A stretch of 23,732 nucleotides of DNA from a virus, in the IMG/VR virus record IMGVR_UViG_3300027686_000034, positions 1 through 23,732 of that record. One strand, given 5' to 3'. Below are positions 1 through 7,813 of the stretch, piece after piece. The translations under genes and the position numbers were made by a program. The notes under the pieces are model-generated. The model was not told the origin of the DNA and did not search any database. It saw nothing but the letters and a program-made list of their open reading frames with translations. Every line of letters begins with the position of its first letter. The stretch's first letter is position 1.

Positions 1-3000
1 TAGCAAACTCTTCAGCATTTAATTTACCTTTAGTTCCATCAGGAGATGTATATAGTACATTACTCTTAGTAAGAGCTAATGTATCGTCAAAGTCAAATAC
101 TCTAATTTTTTTAACAGGCTGATTTAATGAATTAGCTAATTCTAAAGCTTGATCCATTTTATTAAAATCACTTAGTATATCCTCATTAGTTTTTGAAAAC
201 TGCTGGCCTTTATTAGCAGGCGTTTGAACTCCGGATTGTAAAGCCTCTTCATTATTTAGTACTCTAGATTCTTCTACAGTTTTTTCTAATTGTATAGGTT
301 GACCGTAAGTGGTTTCGTCAGATATATCATACAAAGACATTGGGAACCTACTTTTATCTGAATATCTACCTGTTTCACTTAAAGCAAAATCTCCTGCTTT
401 TCTAATAGCCGGTGAAGTTCTTAAATATAGTTCTTTACCATCTTTCCTATTAACTAACGTATCAAAGTTATAAGGAATTATAGCACTGTGGTATTGATCT
501 AATTCTGAATCAAATAAATCCATAGAAGCCTTGTCATTTCCTAGTATAGCATTGAAAGCAGCTAGCTTAACTCTATTTCCAGGTACAGTGTGCTCTAAAA
601 CAAATGGATCTTCAATATATTTAGGACTACCGTCTTTATTTTTACCTCTTTTTATTTTAGGTAATTTAAATATTTTCTTTAAGTCTGCTTTAGTATTATT
701 AGGTATAAACCTAACATCTGAAGCTAACTTACCTAAACCGTCCATTCTAGCAAACTGTAAATCTATAAATACTGAAGCTGCTTGTGGTGTTATTTTATTT
801 TCAGATCTAAGAGAAGCCATTTTTTTAACAACTACATCTAATATTTCTTTAGCTCTTAAGCCATCAGGTTGTATTTCATTTTTAACAAATTTAGCTCTTT
901 TTTCTAAAGGTAAATCATCAAAAAACTTTACTCCATATTCTTTTTGTTGCTTTTTACTTAGTTTTTGATTGTACCAAGAGTCATGTGCGAATACTTGTTT
1001 ATTTATCTTTTCACTACTATCTATACCAGCATTAGCATTAGCATCTGTAGCGCTTCCAAATATGCCTTGTCTAATATTTCCTTCATCTATAAAAACTTCT
1101 CCTTCATTTAACTTTATAGATGGAGCTTTTTTATTATCCTTCAACTTGAATCTACCCATTTTATAGGATCCTACTAAAGCTGGTAGTATATACTTAGATA
1201 TTTCGGCGTCTGTAATAGCTCTTTTAGAATTACCTTTCTCATCTACAACTTCTTCTAACTTTAGTTCATCAATAAGTGTTACTATATCACTTCTTAAAAT
1301 ATTTATATTATCTATATCTTTGTAAGCTTCAATACCTGTTTTTATATCTATTTTTCTAGCTTTTGCTATTTGTTTTAAAGTAGAATATACACCAATATTA
1401 ACTTCTTCAAGTTGTATTTTAAGAGCTTTTTTTACGTAATCTTTCCAACTTTCTTTAGGGTCAAACTCCCTTTGAAACTCATCACCTATTGTTCTTAAAT
1501 TCTTTCTACTAAGTAAAGTTTTTAATTTACTGCTAGCTGTATTTACTAAAGCACTGGCAAACCACGCAGAATTACCTTGTTTTCTTAAAAGATCTGCATT
1601 TTCTAAAAACGTTTCAGATGACATATCTTCAGCTAAAAGTACTTGAACAATTTTATCTTGATTTTTAGCTGTTCTACTAAACAATTGAGGTGGTATACCA
1701 TCTCTAAGAGTTCTTAATGCTTCTATAGCTTCGCCATCTTGTATTAATTGTTCTCTAATTTCTTGACTAGATATTACTTGATCAAAGTTTCTTACAAAAC
1801 CTTTTAATATATCACTTACGCCACCTTTTTTAGAGGGAACTTTTTGATTCCAATTGTTTTGATCTTTACCTGTAATACCAAAAGCTTCTTTAAATTCAAT
1901 GTCTGATATATTAGGTTTTTTAATTTGAACTTCTAAACCAGCTCCAGTTTTAGATCTAACACTACGTTTGTTGTAAAATTTTTCTAATAATTTATTTACA
2001 ACACCTGTAGCTTTAAAATCACTAGTATATCCTTCAATTAAAGAAACTTTAGCTACATCCGTGTTTGAATTAATAAATTTTTGTATAGCTAACATTTCAG
2101 CTTTATTAAGATCAGAGTTTTTACTTATCTTATTAAATATGGACTTGCCTAGCTCTTCATCTCTACCTATCATTATAGATAACTCTTCAAGAGCTGTGCC
2201 TTTTAATTGCTTTATGTTTTTAGCTTTTAATGATTTAGCTTTTGATCTAATAGATTTAACTACCTTGTCTATATCGTAAACTTTAGGTAACTTCTCTCTA
2301 ACTTTAATACCTTCTCTCTCATCTTGTCTTACTTCTCTTTCAGTTCTAGTGTCTCTCGATGTTTCTTCTTCAGCTGCTATCTGCTTTGTATCTTCTGTTA
2401 TTCTTATAGTTTGATCTTCGGCTGATCTAACACCTAACTCTGTAGCTAATGTTTTTAACTCTAACATACCTTTATTAGCAATATACTGATTAAAAGGCTG
2501 TCTAGTTCCATTCCACTTTTTAATCCATTTTGATCCTAATATGCTATTTTTAGCAGAGTCTACATAAGACTTTCTTGTAATACCTGCTTCTTCTAAAATG
2601 TTTTTAGGTATTTTACTACCGTAAGAATTCCAAGCAGCTCCAGCAACTCTACCAGCTATTTTTTCAACTTGATCAGCTTTTATTACTTCAGCGTCTTCAC
2701 CAACACTTTTTAACTCTTGTATTTTAGCTGGACTTTTAGAAAACTTTTTACCACCAGCCTCTGCTTCTTCTGTACCTAGTTCAGATATAGCTTCACTAAG
2801 TTTACCTTCTTTAACACTTTTATTATATTCTCTTAAGAAATTATATACATCTTTACCTGTTTCAAACTTGATCTTAGCAAAACCTGCTTTACGCAATATA
2901 GGTGTTAAAAAATCTTTTAATTTAGTAAATACATTTTCATCGTAAGCTATTTCTTTCTTAGCTACAGCATCAGAAAATAAAGTCAATGCCTCGTCAGGGT

Positions 3001-4849
3001 TTTGTGTCAAGTAATCGTCTGAATAAAGTCTATTACCTTTTTCATCTACCGCTTGCAGCTTACTATCAAGAACACTTAATTGGTTTTCGTTTAGCTGGCT
3101 TTTAAATTCTTGTACTAATTTAGTAGCATTTTTACCTTTTAACTCTTTATTAAGTATACCATGTAATAACTCGTGGCTACCAACAGATACAGCACCTGTT
3201 TCTTGAGCTACTTCTTCATTAATATATATAATTCCATCTTGTATAAAACCATCTGCCTCAGCTTCTGTTTTTCCAAATCTATCACCAAATTCTTTTTTAG
3301 AACCTACAGCTTCTGTTTTTAAACCAAACTTTTTACCTTCTGTTTCTGCAAATTTAACACTTTCAGCTACTTGAACCTTTCTATCTTCTTTAAATACATC
3401 ACTTATAGTAGAACTTACCTCTTCTAATCTAGCGTCTATTTCTTTAATTCTTTTTTCTTGAGTTTTAGTTAAACTAGACTCATTAACTGCTTTTCTTTCG
3501 CCATCAAGAATTTCTTTTTCTTTTAATAATGCAACTACCTCAACCTCGTTTTCTCCTTTTAAATTTGCTCTTTTAGCTTTATTAGTAGCCGATTGTGTAG
3601 CTCTAAAATTCTTTTTAATAGCTTCTCCTTGCTCAGGAGTTATTTGAGTATTTTTAACTTGAGTATCTACTTGTTCATCTAATATCTTAGTAGAATTTTT
3701 TATTTGAGATATATTTAAATCAGCTTCAGTTACATTGGTTGACGGATCAAAAGCTTCAACTAAATTTTTGAATTCAGTATTTTTTAATTGATTATTTATT
3801 TTAACTCTATCAATGTTTGTGTTTATATTAAGCAATTGTTGCCCAGCAGTTAATGGTGCACTTCCTAATCCTGCAAAAGCTTCAAAACCTATTTCAGCTA
3901 TGTCCATCTCTTGACCAGCCACCGCTCTACCAGCAACCTCACCTAAGCCACCACCCGCTATTTCTACAGCTCCTGTGGCTGCAGCACCAACTAAAGGTGC
4001 AGATCTAAAACCTGCGGAGGCTATTTTACCACCAACACCTTTTGCTAAACCCATGGTAGCAACTTCAACAGCTCCAATAGCTAAACCTCTACCACCAGCT
4101 TTTACTCTTAGATCATGCAATTTTTCTGGATCATCTAATATCGCTCTAATTTTTTCTTTTGTTAAATCACCACCTGCCTCTTCTTGTAATAACTCAGCAA
4201 ATGTTAAACCAGTCTCCATAGCTGTCATACTACCAGTCATTAATCCAGTAATAGCACCAGCAACATTTCCAACAATAGGAACTGCAGTACCCACACCAAA
4301 ACCAACAGCTCCAGCAGCAGCACTAGCCGCAGCCACTTGCTCAGATGTTCTTATAGAATTTAGTTGCCCAGATATAGAACTAACTAACATAGATGTTAAA
4401 GTTGTTGGATTATTCCAAGCACCTATTACAAAACCAGCCCATCCTCCACCTTCTTCTTCATATATCTTATTAAAAGATTTCATCTCGTCAGACTCCATAC
4501 TTACTTCTGCAAGATTTTTATTAGCTTCTACAAACTTTAAAATTTCTTCATCTGTAGATTCACTTCCTTCATAGAATATATCTAAACTAGGATCAACTGA
4601 TTTAGCTTGTTCTACACCTTGAGTCCAAGCCCTAGATATGTCACCAAAGAAATCTGTTACTGCATTTTTTCCAATACCAGGTATTTTTTCAATTGCAGTA
4701 AGTTTTTCACCTGACTCTTCTTCATCTTCTTTAATAGGTTCAATTTCAGTTTCTTCACTTATTATTAAATCATCTATACTATTAGTTTCTTCTACAACTT
4801 CTTCTACAGTGTCTTCTATTATTAAATCCTCTATACCGCTTTCTTGCAT
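1..4849 (-). CDS. Giant multidomain virion/ejection-type protein, partial at C-terminus
   Basis: The frame is open from an ATG at 4849 to the left edge, giving 1616 codons with no stop, so the C-terminus is missing. In order I see: an acidic leader (about residues 8-50); Gly/Ala-rich hydrophobic stretches (about 134-216 and 250-340) that could be membrane-active; a charged helical region; an HELLH motif at residues 559-563 (bases 3161-3175), which fits the HExxH zinc-binding signature of zincin peptidases; a long Lys/Glu-rich helical region; and at the visible end VFDFDDTLALTKS with DFDDT at 1586-1590 (bases 80-94), the motif I signature of HAD phosphatases. KKFSKS (701-706) and QQFSKT (1549-1554) look like related linkers. 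It starts 6 bases after the upstream stop. Size, composition and position after internal-protein genes suggest a packaged, ejected protein. Enzyme activities are inferred from motifs only. Confidence 0.8.
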   Translation of the reverse strand, partial: MQESGIEDLIIEDTVEEVVEETNSIDDLIISEETEIEPIKEDEEESGEKLTAIEKIPGIGKNAVTDFFGDISRAWTQGVEQAKSVDPSLDIFYEGSESTDEEILKFVEANKNLAEVSMESDEMKSFNKIYEEEGGGWAGFVIGAWNNPTTLTSMLVSSISGQLNSIRTSEQVAAASAAAGAVGFGVGTAVPIVGNVAGAITGLMTGSMTAMETGLTFAELLQEEAGGDLTKEKIRAILDDPEKLHDLRVKAGGRGLAIGAVEVATMGLAKGVGGKIASAGFRSAPLVGAAATGAVEIAGGGLGEVAGRAVAGQEMDIAEIGFEAFAGLGSAPLTAGQQLLNINTNIDRVKINNQLKNTEFKNLVEAFDPSTNVTEADLNISQIKNSTKILDEQVDTQVKNTQITPEQGEAIKKNFRATQSATNKAKRANLKGENEVEVVALLKEKEILDGERKAVNESSLTKTQEKRIKEIDARLEEVSSTISDVFKEDRKVQVAESVKFAETEGKKFGLKTEAVGSKKEFGDRFGKTEAEADGFIQDGIIYINEEVAQETGAVSVGSHELLHGILNKELKGKNATKLVQEFKSQLNENQLSVLDSKLQAVDEKGNRLYSDDYLTQNPDEALTLFSDAVAKKEIAYDENVFTKLKDFLTPILRKAGFAKIKFETGKDVYNFLREYNKSVKEGKLSEAISELGTEEAEAGGKKFSKSPAKIQELKSVGEDAEVIKADQVEKIAGRVAGAAWNSYGSKIPKNILEEAGITRKSYVDSAKNSILGSKWIKKWNGTRQPFNQYIANKGMLELKTLATELGVRSAEDQTIRITEDTKQIAAEEETSRDTRTEREVRQDEREGIKVREKLPKVYDIDKVVKSIRSKAKSLKAKNIKQLKGTALEELSIMIGRDEELGKSIFNKISKNSDLNKAEMLAIQKFINSNTDVAKVSLIEGYTSDFKATGVVNKLLEKFYNKRSVRSKTGAGLEVQIKKPNISDIEFKEAFGITGKDQNNWNQKVPSKKGGVSDILKGFVRNFDQVISSQEIREQLIQDGEAIEALRTLRDGIPPQLFSRTAKNQDKIVQVLLAEDMSSETFLENADLLRKQGNSAWFASALVNTASSKLKTLLSRKNLRTIGDEFQREFDPKESWKDYVKKALKIQLEEVNIGVYSTLKQIAKARKIDIKTGIEAYKDIDNINILRSDIVTLIDELKLEEVVDEKGNSKRAITDAEISKYILPALVGSYKMGRFKLKDNKKAPSIKLNEGEVFIDEGNIRQGIFGSATDANANAGIDSSEKINKQVFAHDSWYNQKLSKKQQKEYGVKFFDDLPLEKRAKFVKNEIQPDGLRAKEILDVVVKKMASLRSENKITPQAASVFIDLQFARMDGLGKLASDVRFIPNNTKADLKKIFKLPKIKRGKNKDGSPKYIEDPFVLEHTVPGNRVKLAAFNAILGNDKASMDLFDSELDQYHSAIIPYNFDTLVNRKDGKELYLRTSPAIRKAGDFALSETGRYSDKSRFPMSLYDISDETTYGQPIQLEKTVEESRVLNNEEALQSGVQTPANKGQQFSKTNEDILSDFNKMDQALELANSLNQPVKKIRVFDFDDTLALTKSNVLYTSPDGTKGKLNAEEFA

Positions 4850-4855
4850 AATGTG

Positions 4856-6688
4856 TTATTTAATTTTAGATAATTTATTTTTACCGTCTATAGTTACTAT
4901 CTTGTATCTAGCGCCATTGTAAACTACTGTATCCCCTTCATTTAATTTTTCGACGTCTTCTGCTTTTTTAACTTCTATTTCAGAAATACTTCCACCTCCT
5001 TGACCACGTGGAGCAGCGCTATTTACACTATTACCACTTTTAGGCTTTTGAGATCCAGGTCCTATGTATATAGGGTTTGGATAAGTTCTTCCGTTATGTT
5101 TAAAAGTCTTTTGATCTCCAGTAGGTTTTGGATTTACAGATTTATAAGCAGCTACAGCAGCTTCATTTCTACGTCCAGCATATATAGTTTGTTGATCTAA
5201 GTTAATACTTCCTTCATCAGCTAACGCAGCTCTTATACCTTCAGCAGTATTAGTTCCTGGAATTACATCACCTTGCTCGTCGATTATAGAACCTATAACT
5301 AATTCATTGTTTTTAGCTAATTCACTAGCAAATTTTGTTTTTTCTTCTTTAGTGTCTAGGTCATTGTATTCATCAAACTTATCATCATCCATAATACCTA
5401 CTATATAGGTCTCGTCAATAACACTATAAGTTTTACCAACTGGATTAACTTCTGTTAAGGCGGCAGCTATTTCATTAGGATTACCAACTAACTCATTTGA
5501 TTTTTCAGCATAAACATTATACCTTTGCTCTCTAGCTTGGTCAGTTAGGTTTGACTTTGTTGATCCAGTGTTTCCACTTCCAGGTTTTTTATACTTAGAT
5601 CTACCAATAACCATTTTAACTCCGTCAACAGCAGCATTATCCTCAAGAGACTTATTAGCCATCCATATAGCTGCTTTTTCTCTTTGAGCTTTTATATTTA
5701 AATCAGTTTCAGACGCTGTAGAACCTTCCACATCCATCCAGTCGCTGTCTTCCCCCATCAAATCAGCCCAAACGCTTTGCATTCGTTCTTCATCATCTAA
5801 AATTCCTTTAAATTGATTAGCGTTAACCATTGAATCAACAGCTTTTTTTCTTTGTTCGCTAGTCATAAATTTAGTAGTAACCTCTTGATCTCCTACTTTT
5901 TTATTTTCAAACATAATTAAATCAGCATTATCTTTACCTCCAGGCTTAACAATATTATCATAAGCTACTTTTAAAGATTCAGATACATCAGGTACTTTTT
6001 TAAAATATTCTATACCGCTATTTTCTAAATTCAAAAGCTCTGTAACATTAATCATTGCTTCTTCTTTATCACCTGATTTAGGTCTAAAAAGTACTAATTC
6101 TCCTTTATTGTCTACTAAATTAACATCTCCTCCTTGAATTAAATCTAATAACAACTCTTGTTGATTTGTTGGAACTCTAGAGCTTATAGAACCAGGTTGT
6201 CCAGGCGGTATTTTTAAAGCTTCTTGTAATTGTTTAGCTTGTGCTGTTATTGGAACAACAGCATCTTTAAATTGTGTAACTTGATTATTTAAATAAGACA
6301 AAGTTCTATTGCCTTCCATTTGAGAAACAGAACCATCTTTCATGCCTTGTTTTATTTTAAAATATTTTTCCACTTGCCCATCAAAAAAACTATTTAAATT
6401 TTTATCAAATGTACCGTAACCAGTTTCTTTAATACCAGCAACTTTATCAAACATAGCTCTTTGCTCAGTATTTTGTGCTGCAAACAATTGCTCTTGACTT
6501 TGTCTTTGCAAAATATTATTAGCTATTATTTTTGCTGAATTTTTGTCAATTTCATTATTAAAACTTTTATTTCTTTCAACGAAATCATCAAACAAGCCAT
6601 TAGTTACTTTTTGAGGATTTGCATAAGCACCTTGCTTTCTTCTAGCTGAAGGTAAACCTCCTGAATATGTTTGAACTTTAACTGCCAT
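4856..6688 (-). CDS. Probable internal virion protein, 610 aa
   Basis: I do not recognise a named family. The protein is soluble-looking, rich in Gln, Asn, Lys and Glu, and mostly helical in character. The first 170 residues (including the stretch NNEIDKNSAKIIANNILQRQ) look like an amphipathic or coiled-coil region. A Gly/Ser/Pro-rich linker at about 540-575 precedes a short C-terminal beta-type module with LNEGDTVVYNGARYKIV, which resembles a small SH3-like barrel. It lies between the gp14-like gene and the giant ORF, where podophages encode internal core proteins, so a role as a virion cargo or ejection protein is the best inference. It starts with ATG after an A-rich leader containing AAATAAAAATATA and has no Shine-Dalgarno sequence. 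There is no cysteine-rich or catalytic motif I can point to. Confidence 0.75.
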   Translation of the reverse strand: MAVKVQTYSGGLPSARRKQGAYANPQKVTNGLFDDFVERNKSFNNEIDKNSAKIIANNILQRQSQEQLFAAQNTEQRAMFDKVAGIKETGYGTFDKNLNSFFDGQVEKYFKIKQGMKDGSVSQMEGNRTLSYLNNQVTQFKDAVVPITAQAKQLQEALKIPPGQPGSISSRVPTNQQELLLDLIQGGDVNLVDNKGELVLFRPKSGDKEEAMINVTELLNLENSGIEYFKKVPDVSESLKVAYDNIVKPGGKDNADLIMFENKKVGDQEVTTKFMTSEQRKKAVDSMVNANQFKGILDDEERMQSVWADLMGEDSDWMDVEGSTASETDLNIKAQREKAAIWMANKSLEDNAAVDGVKMVIGRSKYKKPGSGNTGSTKSNLTDQAREQRYNVYAEKSNELVGNPNEIAAALTEVNPVGKTYSVIDETYIVGIMDDDKFDEYNDLDTKEEKTKFASELAKNNELVIGSIIDEQGDVIPGTNTAEGIRAALADEGSINLDQQTIYAGRRNEAAVAAYKSVNPKPTGDQKTFKHNGRTYPNPIYIGPGSQKPKSGNSVNSAAPRGQGGGSISEIEVKKAEDVEKLNEGDTVVYNGARYKIVTIDGKNKLSKIK

Positions 6689-6709
6689 TATATTTTTATT
6701 TAATTATTA

Positions 6710-7393
6710 TTAACCCACGCTACCTATGGGAATTCCTGAGGTGTTAGCTCCACCTAACCCAGGTACAAGACCAGAAGTTACTGCACTTGAGGCAAAATTA
6801 CCGGTGGCTGATACTATTTGTGCGTTAGCAGCGGCTTTAGCTTGTTGAGCTTGTCTTTCTAAGCCTTCAGCATTATCTTTGTCAACTTGAAGCTGATTTA
6901 ACTTAGCATCGTCTCTTGACTCTTGAGCGTTGAATTTAAATGCTTCACCTTGAGCTTTAAGCTGAGAAACTTGATTAGCACCTTGTGCTCTAGCTTCGTT
7001 ATTAGCTTGTTCTTGTTTTTGTATGCTAGCGGAAATACCTCTTTTACTTTGCAATGCCGCTTGTGCTAAAGCAGTTGCTCCACCAGCACCACCACCAGTG
7101 GCCATTATAGTGTCTAAAGTATTTGCCAAGGCTATATCAGCTTCTTCTGCTTCAAATTCAGAAGCTTGAGTTGATACTCCTATATTTTCAAATTCATTTG
7201 CCATATCCCCGTATGGGTTTATAACTTCTTGCCTGTTTCTTTCTAATTCAGACATAGCAGCTTTTGCATCAGCTGCTTTTTGAGCTTGTGATTTCATCTC
7301 ATCTCTAGCTCTGTTTTTTTCCATTTGAGCTTGAGTGATTTTTGTAGCTGCTGTTATTCCGCCTACTACTAACGCTGCTGTTAATACTCCCAT
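6710..7393 (-). CDS. Internal virion protein, T7 gp14-like
   Basis: This 227-residue protein has the layout typical of gp14-like internal core proteins of podophages. It has a short hydrophobic N-terminus (LTAALVVGGITAA, about 3-17), then a Gln/Ala/Glu-rich helical body, a Gly/Ala-rich hinge (ATGGGAGGATALAQAAL, about 98-114), and a long helix with AQ/QA repeats (about 120-190). It ends in a small Gly/Ser/Pro-rich tail. Such proteins are ejected with the DNA and help form the channel across the envelope in T7-like phages. Assignment rests on composition, size and position, not on an alignment. It starts 4 bases after the GNAT-like gene stops, with the A-rich leader overlapping that stop codon, which suggests co-translation. 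Confidence 0.7.
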   Translation of the reverse strand: MGVLTAALVVGGITAATKITQAQMEKNRARDEMKSQAQKAADAKAAMSELERNRQEVINPYGDMANEFENIGVSTQASEFEAEEADIALANTLDTIMATGGGAGGATALAQAALQSKRGISASIQKQEQANNEARAQGANQVSQLKAQGEAFKFNAQESRDDAKLNQLQVDKDNAEGLERQAQQAKAAANAQIVSATGNFASSAVTSGLVPGLGGANTSGIPIGSVG

Positions 7394-7397
7394 ATTT

Positions 7398-7802
7398 TTA
7401 TTTTAATATTTTTACTAATTCATGAGATGGTTTTTTATCATATCCCCAACCCAATTTCTTGTGCGTTTCTATTAATTTTTTGTGTTGTATTACTGAAAAA
7501 AAATATTTATAACCTAAAGACTTTACTTTTTCTTCAGCATTAGTTATAAGAAGCTCTATAGCGTCTTCTCTGTCATCTTCTCTATATTCTGGATTAGATA
7601 TAATCCATTCTAATAAAGCTGTTTTAGAGTTTGTTAAATAAATAAAGCCTGCAACTATAGGTTTATTATTTTTTTCAATAATTAATCCTCCTGTACCATT
7701 TTCAGGTAAAAAATCTTTTACTGGCGTATCCCATTCAGGCCAATTATTCCACCAAGATACTAATACATCCCAGTCTTTTTCTTTTAATTCTCTTATATTC
7801 AA
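7398..7802 (-). CDS. Small GNAT-like N-acetyltransferase, TTG start
   Basis: The 134-residue protein resembles the short GNAT-fold acyltransferases often found among phage structural genes. It has an N-terminal IRELKEKDWDVLVSWW segment, a central strand pair (GGLIIEKNNKPIVAGFIYL, LLEWIISNPEYR), then a helix and a C-terminal HKKLGWGYD stretch typical of the GNAT end region. The canonical acetyl-CoA loop (Q/R-x-x-G-x-G/A) is not clear: the equivalent stretch reads YREDDREDAI, so catalytic activity is uncertain. The start must be TTG at 7800-7802. The codon immediately upstream in frame is TAA, and no internal Met exists near the N-terminus. Neighbours are a tail protein and a gp14-like protein. 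The substrate is unknown; modification of a virion or host protein is a guess. Confidence 0.72.
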   Translation of the reverse strand: MNIRELKEKDWDVLVSWWNNWPEWDTPVKDFLPENGTGGLIIEKNNKPIVAGFIYLTNSKTALLEWIISNPEYREDDREDAIELLITNAEEKVKSLGYKYFFSVIQHKKLIETHKKLGWGYDKKPSHELVKILK

Positions 7803-7813
7803 TTATATTTAAT
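7803..7813 (-). promoter_or_regulatory. Leader before the TTG start of the GNAT-like gene
   Basis: On the minus strand the gap reads ATTAAATATAA immediately before TTG. It resembles the A-rich leaders of the ATG-started neighbours and contains the in-frame TAA that rules out a start further upstream. Confidence 0.45.

Noticed and set aside
531-968. 145-codon plus-strand open frame
   Set aside because: It is antisense to the continuous giant frame and rich in Phe/Leu/Ser, as expected from Lys/Glu-rich codons read backwards.
3975-4574. 199-codon plus-strand open frame, Ala/Pro-rich
   Set aside because: It is antisense to the Gly/Ala-rich segment of the giant gene. Its Ala/Pro composition is what GGT/GCT/ACA codons give on the other strand, and there is no leader or neighbour in that direction.
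4638-4922. 94-codon plus-strand frame spanning the giant gene start
   Set aside because: It is a Ser/Ile/Leu-rich shadow of the acidic N-terminal coding region on the opposite strand.
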